A DNA stretch of 7,947 nucleotides from an uncultured Frankineae bacterium. Lineage in GTDB: Bacteria > Actinomycetota > Actinomycetes > Mycobacteriales > SCTD01. The notes under the pieces were generated by a model, which was not told where the DNA came from, made no database searches, and was given only the letters and a program-made list of their open reading frames with translations. Location: the NCBI GenBank assembly GCA_902805805.1, contig CADCUE010000225.1, positions 1 to 7,947 of the forward strand. Direction: 5' to 3'. The translations under genes and the position numbers were made by a program. Positions 1 to 6,852 of the stretch are shown here, one piece after another (positions within the stretch are counted from its first letter, which is position 1; the number at the start of each line of letters is the position of its first letter).

Positions 1-1
1 G

Positions 2-349
2 CTCTGGGTGGTGCTCGGCACCAACGGGCCGGGCTCGATGATCGGCTTCGACTTCGCGCGCACCGAGAACCCGGTCGAGCGCATGGGCAGCGCCAGCGGC
101 GTGGTGAACATCGGCGGGTTCCTCGCCTCGCTGCTGACCATCCTGGCGATCGGCGCGGTGCTCGACGTGCTGACGCCGGGGGCGTCGACCGACTACAGCC
201 AGGGCGCCTTCCGGGCGGCGTTCGCGGTGCAGTACGTGTTCTGGGCGGTCGGGCTGGTCGGCGTGGTGCGGCACCGGCGCCGGCTGCGCGCGGTCTGGCT
301 TGCGCTGGTACGCCGGGGCATGCGCGGCCTGCTCCGACGTCGTCCGTGA
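2..349 (+). CDS. Major facilitator superfamily transporter, C-terminal fragment (5' end outside window)
   Basis: Only the last 115 codons are present; the frame is open to the left edge, so the gene begins before the window. The visible part fits the end of a 12-helix MFS permease. A loop reading FARTENPVERMGSASG precedes one hydrophobic helix (NIGGFLASLLTILAIGAVL). A short outer loop follows, then a last helix (AVQYVFWAVGLVGVV), and then a strongly basic tail (RHRRRLR, RRGMRGLLRRRP) that fits a cytoplasmic C-terminus by the positive-inside rule. The N-P...G-[ST]-A-[ST]-G...N-x-GG pattern at the helix 10-11 junction is common in actinobacterial MFS proteins. The substrate cannot be told from this fragment. 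The gene converges on the sugar operon and is probably unrelated to it in regulation. The family call is fairly sure, the function is unknown. Confidence 0.8.
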   Translation, partial: LWVVLGTNGPGSMIGFDFARTENPVERMGSASGVVNIGGFLASLLTILAIGAVLDVLTPGASTDYSQGAFRAAFAVQYVFWAVGLVGVVRHRRRLRAVWLALVRRGMRGLLRRRP

Positions 350-560
350 CCCACGGACGTGACCCTCGCCGGGGAGACACCGTCTCGTCGCGACACGGGC
401 CACGGCTGCCGCGCCCGCTCTGCCGTCTCATGGGACGGCCCAGGACTCGACGCTGCTCTGCTCGAGCGCCGCACGGAGCCCTCCGGGAAGCGGACCGTCG
501 GTGCAGCCGGCAGAGGCGACGGGCGCTCACGTGATGAGCCGGACGGTGCTTGAGGCGTCG
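350..560. other. Convergent intergenic region
   Basis: This 211-nt gap separates the stop codons of two convergent genes, the MFS transporter and the LacI regulator. The short open frames crossing it have no recognisable protein motifs or convincing ribosome binding sites. It contains weak inverted repeats: 380-398 (4 bp, a C-C mismatch, 3 bp, 3-nt loop) and 422-439 (6 bp, 6-nt loop). There is no run of T on either strand after them. The likely role is transcription termination for both genes. No tRNA, small RNA or operator was recognised. Confidence 0.5.
422..439. terminator. Possible bidirectional terminator hairpin
   Basis: The arms GCCGTC (422-427) and GACGGC (434-439) are perfect reverse complements around a 6-nt loop. 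The hairpin lies between two convergent stop codons, where a shared terminator is expected. The stem is short, and neither strand has a U-tract after it. It is therefore at best a U-less actinobacterial terminator and may be chance in such G+C-rich DNA. Confidence 0.3.
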
Positions 561-1580
561 TCACGCGGCGGTGCTCTCCCTCAGGACCAACCGGTAGTCG
601 CAGGTGATCTGCTCATCGGTCGGCGCCTCACCCGCGACGAGCGTCAGCAGGCGGTCGATGGCCGTCCTCGCGATGGCGGCCTTGTCCGGGCGCACGCTGG
701 TCAGCGAGGGGGTGAAGTAAGCCGCCTCGGCGATGTCGTCCCAACCGACGATGGCGATGTCGTCGGGGACGCGCAGGCCGTGTGCGCGAACAGCGCGGAT
801 GGCGCTGAGCGCAAGGACGTCGTTGAAGCAGAACATGGCGTCGACCTCCACCCCGCTGCTGAGCAGCGCGTCCACGGCGGCGTAACCGGGTCCGTGCGCC
901 CAGCCGAGTCGGCCGCCGGTCGTCACCTCCAGCTCGGGTGCCGGGACGAGACCGTGCTCTCTCAGGGCCTCGCGGAACCCGTGCAGACGTCTCCGCGCCG
1001 GGCCGACGCCGTCGGCGGTCAGGTTGGTCCCCACGGCGGCGATCCGACGGCGCCCGAGCTGCAGCAGGTGCGTCGTGGCTTCCCGCGCGGCAGCCACGTT
1101 GTCGATCGCGACGTGCAGCACTCCTCCGCCCTCGTCGATCCGCTCGCCGAGCAGGACGGTCGGGATCTCGAGCGCGTGCGTCTGCAGGTCGGCCGCGGTG
1201 ATGGCCATCGGGCTGAGGATCAGACCGTCGATGACGTTGGAGTGGTAGCCGTCCAGCACGAGCAGCTCACGGTCGCGGCTGGCGCCCGTCTGCTCGATGA
1301 GCAGCGTCACCCCCCGATCCGCGGCGGCCCGCTGGACGAGGTCCGCGAGCTCGGCGAAGTAGGGCGCGGCGATCTCCGGCACCGCCAGACCGATGATCCC
1401 GGTGCGTCCCTGTCGCAGCGACTGTGCGCTGATGTTGGGTCGGTACTTGAGCTCGTCGATGGCGGTCTGCACTCGCGCCCTCGTGTCCGGGCTGACGTGC
1501 ACGTAGCCGCTGACCACGTTGGACACCGTGCGCGGTGAGACTCCGGCTCGGGCGGCAACGTCGCGCATGCTCACGGCCAC
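561..1580 (-). CDS. LacI-family transcriptional regulator of the sugar operon
   Basis: A 339-residue repressor, the usual length for the family. The N-terminal helix-turn-helix spans about residues 5-25 (MRDVAARAGVSPRTVSNVVSG). The hinge helix follows (about 44-62, YRPNISAQSLRQGRTGIIGL), then a periplasmic-binding-protein-like sensor domain with the family landmarks DGLILSP, FNDVLALSAIRA and VPDDIAIVGWDDI. Such proteins bind an operator palindrome as dimers and release it when the pathway sugar binds. The start chosen is GTG at 1580, seven bases after a perfect AGGAGG (1593-1588). An upstream in-frame start at 1634 would add 18 residues not typical of the family, and the internal GTG 1574 and ATG 1568 lie too far from the AGGAGG. 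The gene is last in the operon, 73 nt after the GH2 gene, which fits self-regulated local control of uptake and hydrolysis. The effector is unknown and no operator was found in the window. Confidence 0.95.
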   Translation of the reverse strand: MAVSMRDVAARAGVSPRTVSNVVSGYVHVSPDTRARVQTAIDELKYRPNISAQSLRQGRTGIIGLAVPEIAAPYFAELADLVQRAAADRGVTLLIEQTGASRDRELLVLDGYHSNVIDGLILSPMAITAADLQTHALEIPTVLLGERIDEGGGVLHVAIDNVAAAREATTHLLQLGRRRIAAVGTNLTADGVGPARRRLHGFREALREHGLVPAPELEVTTGGRLGWAHGPGYAAVDALLSSGVEVDAMFCFNDVLALSAIRAVRAHGLRVPDDIAIVGWDDIAEAAYFTPSLTSVRPDKAAIARTAIDRLLTLVAGEAPTDEQITCDYRLVLRESTAA

Positions 1581-1587
1581 GTGAAGA

Positions 1588-1593
1588 CCTCCT
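1588..1593 (-). promoter_or_regulatory. Ribosome binding site of the LacI regulator
   Basis: AGGAGG on the - strand (1593-1588), followed by seven bases and the GTG at 1580. This site decides the start: the longer in-frame start at 1634 would place this Shine-Dalgarno sequence inside the coding region. Confidence 0.8.
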
Positions 1594-1653
1594 TCGGCTG
1601 ACTGCGCGGGCAGGTTAGCGACCGTCCGCCGCAAGGCAGCGGCACTCTTCGAC

Positions 1654-4344
1654 TCACTGCTCGGCCACGTCGAGCAGCGCCCGGGTCAGGGCCACGGCCG
1701 CCGGATCTCGCACCCCGGCAACGCGGAGACGGAAGGTCGTGATGGTGACGGCACCCGAGCTCCACGGGACGGTGATCGTCGTGCTGGCCCGGTGCTGGAG
1801 CCAGCCGGCGAAGACGGCCGAGTGCAGATGCGCAGGTCGCAGCGGCGCGGGCAGGAAGTCGATGACGAGCTCGCCGATGACCCTCTCGTAGGCCAGGTCG
1901 AGCAGCGGCCCCCCGGGCAGCGCCGCGAGCGGTCCCGAGCGGCGGATCCAGTCGAAGCGCGGCACCCAGTCGCCGTCCCCTTCGCGCGGCGACAGGCGCG
2001 CGAGCAGCGGCGCCGCGAAGGCACCGCCCAGCGCGTCCCGATCCTCCGCGACGACGAGGACGCGTCCGCCGCGACGGGCGTGTGCTTGCGCCGGCTCGTC
2101 GAAGCACCTGGTGACGAGCAGGACGTCCTGCCGCTGGTCCTCGACGGTCGGGACCCCGATGTCCTCCAGCCAGGAAGCCACCGTGTCGTCTGCCGCCCGG
2201 ACCACCCGCGCCCGTGGTGGCAGGCGAGGCAGGACGGCGATGTCGGCGACGTCTCGGGCGCGCAGGTCGCCGTCGAGGTGGAGCTCCGCGCTGACCTCCG
2301 CCAGCTGAGTGGTGTCCGGCAGGCGCAGCCGTCTCCTGAGCGTCGTGCGTCGGCCGTCGATCGGCACGGTCAGCGACGGCGCACCCGCGACGGTGAGCTC
2401 GAGGGTCCAGTCTCCGGTGACCTCGTCGCCGCCGGGCGGCGGCACGACGTCGACGGTCACGTCGAGCTCGTCGCCGAGCACACTGGCGTACGCCGCAGGG
2501 CGGAGCACGACGCACGCAGTTCCGTTGATGAGGGCAAGCTCCTCGGCGAACGCCCGTGGACGGCGATCCATGTCGAACAGGCCGTTGGCCTCCCACTGCA
2601 CGTCGCTGAGCTGGGTGAGCACATAACCGGCGATCTCGGGACGGCGGCGCAGTGACCCGATCTGGTAGCGCGTGGCCAGCAGCTGCTGGCGTTGGGTCGC
2701 CTCGACGAACTCGGCCCAGGAGCCGAAGACGTCCGCCAAGCCCAAGCGCTGGAAGCGTGCGATGACACCTGTGGCGTGTGCGGCGCCGAAGGCCCACTCC
2801 GAGCCGGCTTCGGCCCACCACGGGTCCGCACCGTCGGGCCCCATGGCGTTGGTCATGTCAGGCAGACCCCAGTTGCCGAACTCCGAGACGACCAGCGGCT
2901 CCTCGCCGGTGCGCTCCGCGTCGCCGTACGGGCTGAAGGTCCACTCGGGGCGTGCGGCGAAGTCGTCCACCCAGGCGTCCCAGTCGGCCCGACGCTCGGG
3001 GAGGCCGCGGTAGACGTGGAAGTCGTCCAGGTCGGTCCGGACGTGGAAGTTCGACTCGCACGCCGAGTTGTCGACGACCAGGGTCTCCGGCGCGAGCTCC
3101 TTGGCGCGCTGCTGCGTCCGGCGCAGCCAGGCGCGCTGATCGGCGTCGCGGACGTCGACGCCCCAGGACTCGTTGACCACCGTCCACGCCACGATCGACG
3201 GGTGGTGACCGTCCAGCCTGATCATGTCGTCCAGAAGCGACTCGGCCGCCTCAGCCGAGCGGGGCGTGAAGCGCTGCCAGCTCGGGAGCTCCGCCCACAC
3301 CATGAGCCCGAGGCGGTCGGCGATCTCGAAGTAGACCGGGTCGGGCCGTTTGATGTGGCAGCGCAGCAGGTTGAAGCCGAGCCGCTTGGCTGCGGCGAAC
3401 AGCTCCTCGAGCTCGCGGCCGTCTCCGGACCGGAGGTTGCTGCCAGGATGGATGTCCTGGTCGAGGACCCCCCGCAGCTCGACCGGCTGACCGTTCAGCA
3501 GGACACTCCCGTCCTTCGTCGTGACGGTGCGCATGCCCGTGGTCACGGTGATCACGTCCACCAGGCCGCCCTTGTCGTGCAGGCCGATGACGACGTCGTA
3601 CAGGTGTGGCGAAGCCGGTGACCACAGCCGCGGCTCCGGGACGACCGCGGACAGCGTCAGGGTCTCCGTCCGCCCGCCTGTCGGGGCGCCTGCTGTGGAC
3701 GCGACAGCCCGCCCGTTGCGGCCGGCGGTGCTCTCGAGCACGGTCAGCTCGACCCGGGCACCGGCCTGCAGGGGCTGGGCGAGCCGGATCTGCGCGCTGA
3801 CGCGACCGGTGGCCGCATCCATCCGCACCTGCGCCTCCGCCAGGTGCTGGGGCGGCCGGTGCTCCAGCGTGACGGGCTGCCAGATCCCCGCGTTGGTGCC
3901 GTACCAGGTCTGCTTGCCGTGCGGGATCTCCTGCAGGCTGATGGCGTCCGGGTCCTCCTCCGTCGCCAGGAGCGGGGGGTACGAGACGACGACCTCCAGC
4001 CGCTCCTCGTCCCCGGTCAGCAAGGTCGGGTCGACGGTGACCTGGAAGGGCGTCCAACCGCCCTCGTGCCCGCCCACCCGGTGGCCGTTCACCAGGACCT
4101 GGGCGGCGTGGTTGACCGCGGCGAAGCGCAGCACCAGGGTCCCGTCGTGCGGCCAGGACTCCGGGACGCGGAAGGAACGGCTGTAGCGGACGGTGCCGTG
4201 CGCGAGCTCGCAGCCGGGGACCTGCAGCGTCCAGGAGCCCGGGACCTCGACCTCCGCGGTGGCGGGGTGGACGGCGTCGGGGACGTCGACGAGCTCGAGC
4301 CGCCAGGGGCCGTCGAGCGGGAGGTGCGACCGCGTGCTGATCAC
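1654..4344 (-). CDS. Glycoside hydrolase family 2 enzyme (beta-glycosidase, substrate unknown)
   Basis: An 896-residue retaining glycosidase with GH2 order: jelly-roll sugar-binding domain (about 8-165), immunoglobulin-like domain (170-275) and TIM barrel (276-605). A beta-sandwich (about 615-705) and a glutamine-amidotransferase-like fold (about 710-890) appear to follow. The barrel has N325-L-L-R328-C-H330, the acid/base in VAWTVVNES (E392), the nucleophile in VVSEFGNWG (E488), and the late barrel motif GLFDMDRRPR (589-598). The glucuronidase-type N-x-K motif is not seen, so a glucuronidase is unlikely. Beta-galactosidase or another neutral beta-glycosidase is possible but not proven. No signal peptide is visible, so it should act in the cytoplasm on sugar imported by the neighbouring ABC transporter. 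The start is GTG at 4344, six bases after GGAGA (4355-4351). It lies 123 nt after the binding-protein gene, with a strong hairpin between. Family assignment is firm; specificity is not. Confidence 0.93.
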   Translation of the reverse strand: MISTRSHLPLDGPWRLELVDVPDAVHPATAEVEVPGSWTLQVPGCELAHGTVRYSRSFRVPESWPHDGTLVLRFAAVNHAAQVLVNGHRVGGHEGGWTPFQVTVDPTLLTGDEERLEVVVSYPPLLATEEDPDAISLQEIPHGKQTWYGTNAGIWQPVTLEHRPPQHLAEAQVRMDAATGRVSAQIRLAQPLQAGARVELTVLESTAGRNGRAVASTAGAPTGGRTETLTLSAVVPEPRLWSPASPHLYDVVIGLHDKGGLVDVITVTTGMRTVTTKDGSVLLNGQPVELRGVLDQDIHPGSNLRSGDGRELEELFAAAKRLGFNLLRCHIKRPDPVYFEIADRLGLMVWAELPSWQRFTPRSAEAAESLLDDMIRLDGHHPSIVAWTVVNESWGVDVRDADQRAWLRRTQQRAKELAPETLVVDNSACESNFHVRTDLDDFHVYRGLPERRADWDAWVDDFAARPEWTFSPYGDAERTGEEPLVVSEFGNWGLPDMTNAMGPDGADPWWAEAGSEWAFGAAHATGVIARFQRLGLADVFGSWAEFVEATQRQQLLATRYQIGSLRRRPEIAGYVLTQLSDVQWEANGLFDMDRRPRAFAEELALINGTACVVLRPAAYASVLGDELDVTVDVVPPPGGDEVTGDWTLELTVAGAPSLTVPIDGRRTTLRRRLRLPDTTQLAEVSAELHLDGDLRARDVADIAVLPRLPPRARVVRAADDTVASWLEDIGVPTVEDQRQDVLLVTRCFDEPAQAHARRGGRVLVVAEDRDALGGAFAAPLLARLSPREGDGDWVPRFDWIRRSGPLAALPGGPLLDLAYERVIGELVIDFLPAPLRPAHLHSAVFAGWLQHRASTTITVPWSSGAVTITTFRLRVAGVRDPAAVALTRALLDVAEQ

Positions 4345-4350
4345 AGAACT

Positions 4351-4355
4351 TCTCC
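4351..4355 (-). promoter_or_regulatory. Ribosome binding site of the GH2 gene
   Basis: GGAGA on the - strand, six bases before the GTG start at 4344. It supports this start over any further upstream. The conserved GH2 opening LDGPWRLEL begins only about nine residues into the protein, which agrees with it. Confidence 0.6.
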
Positions 4356-4383
4356 AACGACGAAGCGATGGGCGGGCAGGGGT

Positions 4384-4418
4384 CCGGCCGGTCCGCGACG
4401 AGTCAGCGGACCGGCCGG
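4384..4418 (-). terminator. 13-bp G+C-rich hairpin between binding-protein and GH2 genes
   Basis: The arms at 4384-4396 (CCGGCCGGTCCGC) and 4406-4418 (GCGGACCGGCCGG) are perfect reverse complements around a 9-nt loop. The hairpin lies 49 nt after the binding-protein stop and 39 nt before the GH2 start. No U-tract follows on the - strand. It could be a partial terminator, or a 3' stabiliser of the binding-protein message; either would make binding protein more abundant than enzyme, as is common in ABC sugar operons. The structure is clear in the sequence; the role is inferred. Confidence 0.55.
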
Positions 4419-4467
4419 CCGTGCGCCGGGTGCCGGGCGGTGGTCCCCGGGCGCCCGTGGACTGGGG

Positions 4468-5865
4468 CTACTTCTGGGCGAGGACCGTGTCGACCTGGCG
4501 CTCGGCCTCCGTCAGCGCCTCGTCGACCGTCGCGCCCTGGAACCAGATCGAGTCGATCTGCTTGACCAGCGTGTCCTGCACCGCCGGCCAGTTGCTGATG
4601 CTGGGGACCAGGTTGGCGTTCGTCGTGCCGGTTCCCACGTAGTTCGCCCGCTGCGGCGCCTTCTCGTACTCAGGGCTCTCCAGGACGGAGCTGCGGGCCG
4701 CCAGGTGACCGGTGTGGATCGCCCAGTCGCCCGAGTGGTCGTAGAGGTAGTCCACGAACTCGAGGGCCGCCCGGTACTTGGCCGCGTCGGCCTGCTTCTG
4801 CCGCGGGATCACCCAGGTGTGGGAGTCGGCCCAGATCGCCGGCTCGTCGTACAGCGTCGGGAAGTCGGCGGTCTGGTAGGCGAAGCGCGCCTCCTTGTCG
4901 TACTGGTCCACGACCCAGGTGCCGTTGAAGAGCATCGCCGTCTGTCCGGACAGGAACGCCGACTGGGCAGCGTCGTAGGTCTGCGCCGGGTTCGCGTACT
5001 TGGCGAAGACCCTGTCCATGAACTCCAGGGCCTCGCGGGCCTCGGGGGTGTCGACGGTGGCCTTCGTGCGGTCCTCGTTCAGCACGCTGCCGCCCTGCTG
5101 CTCGACCAGGCTGCGCCACATGTGCACGCCGAGTCCGTCCTTCACGCGCGCCGTCCCGAAGTAGTTCTTGCCCGTCTTCGCCTTCATCTGCTCGGCGTGC
5201 GCGAGGAACTCCTCGGTCGAGGTCGGCATGACCGGCTTGCCGCCTGCGTCGACGAGGCCGGCCTTCTCGAACAGGTCGACGTTGAGGTGCACCAGCCCGG
5301 CGTGCAGGTCGAAGGGCAGCGCGTACGTCTTGTCCTGGTAGGTGACGGCTTCGCGTGCGGCCGGCGCGGCGTCCCCGAGGTCGGAGTCGGTGATCTTGAG
5401 CGCCTCGTCGAGGGGCAGCAGAAGGTTGCGCTTGGCGTAGTTGGTGAGGCTGGAGCCGTGCATCACCGCCACGTCGGGGGGGCTGCCTCCCGCGTACGCG
5501 GCGTTGAGCGTGTCGTAGTAGGTGTTCCACTCGGCGCCGCCGAGCCGTGTCACCTCGATGCCCTTGCCGTTCTCCGCGTTGAAGGCGTTGGTGAGGATCT
5601 GGATCGTCTCGCACTCGTTGGTGGCCTTCGCCACGTCGGTGACGCCCTGCGTGGTCTCCTCGCAGTCGCCGAAGAAGCGGGCCAGCCGCAGCTTCGTGCC
5701 CTCGAGGTCTTCAGCCTTGACGGCAGCCAGGTCGTCGCCGCCTCCGCCTCCCCCTCCGCCGCCGGCCGCGCCGCCTCCCCCGCCGCCGCAGGCGGCCAGC
5801 AGGCTCAGAGCGGCCATCGGGGCCAGGACGCGGACGAGCGTGCCGCGCCGAGAGGTGGGGTTCAT
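4468..5865 (-). CDS. Sugar ABC transporter substrate-binding lipoprotein (CUT1 type)
   Basis: A 465-residue family 1 extracellular solute-binding protein that captures the sugar outside the membrane and hands it to the two permeases. A basic N-terminus and hydrophobic core (VLAPMAALSLLAAC) end in a lipobox with Cys26 as the lipidated residue, then a glycine-rich linker (27-43). The mature fold has typical marks: an N-terminal strand (TKLRLARFF), ILTNAFNAENGKGIEV, GGSPPDVAVMH, KTYALPFDLHAGLVHLNVDLFEKAGL, AFLSGQTAMLFNGTW and a C-terminal helical part with VDEALTEAERQVDTVL. Cys68 and Cys85 flank an insertion after the first strand and may form a disulfide. The start chosen is ATG at 5865, five bases after GGAGA; ATG at 5877 would add four residues but has no good ribosome site. 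The gene follows permease 2 by 87 nt. The ligand is unknown but probably a glycoside cleaved by the GH2 enzyme. Confidence 0.93.
   Translation of the reverse strand: MNPTSRRGTLVRVLAPMAALSLLAACGGGGGGAAGGGGGGGGGDDLAAVKAEDLEGTKLRLARFFGDCEETTQGVTDVAKATNECETIQILTNAFNAENGKGIEVTRLGGAEWNTYYDTLNAAYAGGSPPDVAVMHGSSLTNYAKRNLLLPLDEALKITDSDLGDAAPAAREAVTYQDKTYALPFDLHAGLVHLNVDLFEKAGLVDAGGKPVMPTSTEEFLAHAEQMKAKTGKNYFGTARVKDGLGVHMWRSLVEQQGGSVLNEDRTKATVDTPEAREALEFMDRVFAKYANPAQTYDAAQSAFLSGQTAMLFNGTWVVDQYDKEARFAYQTADFPTLYDEPAIWADSHTWVIPRQKQADAAKYRAALEFVDYLYDHSGDWAIHTGHLAARSSVLESPEYEKAPQRANYVGTGTTNANLVPSISNWPAVQDTLVKQIDSIWFQGATVDEALTEAERQVDTVLAQK
5737..5787 (-). repeat. Glycine-codon low-complexity tract after the lipobox
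   Basis: Seventeen codons directly after the lipobox cysteine encode six glycines, two alanines and nine glycines, written mostly as GGC, GGG and GGA. It is likely a flexible tether that holds the binding protein away from the membrane. Repeated G-rich codons of this kind can change length by slippage, so the number may vary between strains or be prone to sequencing error. Confidence 0.8.
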
Positions 5866-5870
5866 GCGGT

Positions 5871-5875
5871 TCTCC
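5871..5875 (-). promoter_or_regulatory. Ribosome binding site of the binding-protein gene
   Basis: GGAGA on the - strand, five bases before ATG at 5865. The alternative ATG at 5877 overlaps this site and has only a pyrimidine-rich stretch before it, so the site favours the shorter protein. Confidence 0.65.
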
Positions 5876-5919
5876 ATGTGAGAGGGACGGACGGGCGGGA
5901 TCTGGGCGGCACGGGACGA

Positions 5920-5939
5920 TCGGCCGGCGGTACGGCCGA
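5920..5939 (-). terminator. Hairpin between permease 2 and binding-protein genes
   Basis: The arms TCGGCCG (5920-5926) and CGGCCGA (5933-5939) pair perfectly around a 6-nt loop, starting 13 nt after the permease 2 stop. There is no U-tract. It may reduce read-through or protect the 3' end of the permease message; a separate promoter for the binding-protein gene in the remaining 54 nt is possible, but no clear -35/-10 pair was seen. Confidence 0.35.
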
Positions 5940-5952
5940 CACGATCAGTGGG

Positions 5953-6852
5953 CTACTTCTCGCCGCTGCCGAGGGTGATGCCTCGGATCAGCTGACGCTG
6001 GAAGAGCAGGAACAGGACGATCAGCGGGAGACTCCCGACCAGGCCCCGGGCCATGAGGGAGCCCACCTCCTCCGCGGCGGCGAAGTTGGACTGCAGCGAG
6101 GCCAGACCTGTGGTCACGGTGAACATCTCGCGTTCGGTGGAGATGACCAGCGGCCAGAGGTAGTCGTTCCAGGTCAGGACGAAGGTGAAGATCGCCAGGG
6201 AGGCCATCGCGGGGCGGGCAAGGGGGAGCATGATCGACCAGAAGACCCGCCACCGTCCGGCGCCGTCGATCCGCGCGGCTTCCTCGTACTCGCTGGGAAC
6301 GCGGGTGAAGAACTGCGTCATGATGAAGACGCCGAGCGGGAAGGCGATGCGGGGCAGGATGAGAGCCTGGTAGGTGTTCTGCTGACCCGCGTCGGAGAAC
6401 TGCAGGAACAGCGGCACGAACATCGCTTCCTTGGGCACCATGAGCCCGCCGATGACGACCGCGAAGAGCAGCTTCCGACCGGTGAAGCGGATCTTGGCGA
6501 AGGCGTAGCCGGCCATGGAGCAGAACAGCACCGTGACCGCTGTCGTGATGGTCGTGACGAGGAAGCTGTTGAGGAACCAGCGGGGCATGTTCCCGACGCG
6601 GAAGACGTCGAAGAAGTTGCTGACGGTGAGCCCGCCGGGGATCAGGCCGACCGCGTCCCGTTGGAGGACGTCGTTGGGTGTGAGCGCCATCGAGAGCATC
6701 CACAGCACCGGGACCAGCCACACGAAGGCTGCCGCAGCCATGACGGCGTGGTACAGGCGCGGCCGCACGCGCTGCCGGAGCGGCTGACGGGCCGGCGCGT
6801 CGGGCGTCCGCGCCGCGGCGTCGCCCGGCATGGCCGAGACAGCGGTGGGCAT
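5953..6852 (-). CDS. Sugar ABC transporter permease 2 (MalG/CUT1 type)
   Basis: A 299-residue inner-membrane permease of normal length for the MalG-like half of a CUT1 transporter. Six hydrophobic segments lie at about 36-56, 98-118, 128-150, 162-182, 214-236 and 269-286. The cytoplasmic EAA loop that docks with the ATPase is clear (EEAARIDGAGRWRVFWSIMLP, E191 and G197 key). The C-terminus has the common late motif FQRQLIRGITLGSGEK. The first about 30 residues are Ala/Pro/Arg-rich and probably cytoplasmic. The ATG at 6852 overlaps the stop of permease 1 by one base (TGATG), so the pair is probably translationally coupled; GGGAGG lies four bases before it. The frame stays open far upstream, but that part is only antiframe shadow of permease 1. 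It should pair with permease 1 to form the channel for the sugar delivered by the downstream lipoprotein. Confidence 0.94.
   Translation of the reverse strand: MPTAVSAMPGDAAARTPDAPARQPLRQRVRPRLYHAVMAAAAFVWLVPVLWMLSMALTPNDVLQRDAVGLIPGGLTVSNFFDVFRVGNMPRWFLNSFLVTTITTAVTVLFCSMAGYAFAKIRFTGRKLLFAVVIGGLMVPKEAMFVPLFLQFSDAGQQNTYQALILPRIAFPLGVFIMTQFFTRVPSEYEEAARIDGAGRWRVFWSIMLPLARPAMASLAIFTFVLTWNDYLWPLVISTEREMFTVTTGLASLQSNFAAAEEVGSLMARGLVGSLPLIVLFLLFQRQLIRGITLGSGEK

Noticed and set aside
501..1538. 345-codon open frame on the + strand across the LacI gene
   Set aside because: It is antisense to a clear LacI-family coding region, has biased composition without domains, and has no ribosome binding site.
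1611..1622. Partial dyad around GGTTAGCGACC upstream of the LacI gene considered as an operator
   Set aside because: Only the outer three bases on each side match and the centre is not the CG typical of LacI-family operators.
1628..1643. Small inverted repeat GCCGC...GCGGC between GH2 and LacI genes
   Set aside because: Only 5 bp with a 6-nt loop; such repeats are frequent by chance at this G+C content and nothing else supports a terminator or operator.
1571..2821. 416-codon open frame on the - strand overlapping the GH2 C-terminal half
   Set aside because: It is a shifted frame of the GH2 gene, extremely Arg/Ala/Gly-rich, with no recognisable fold. The GH2 frame remains continuous, so there is no sign of a frameshift.
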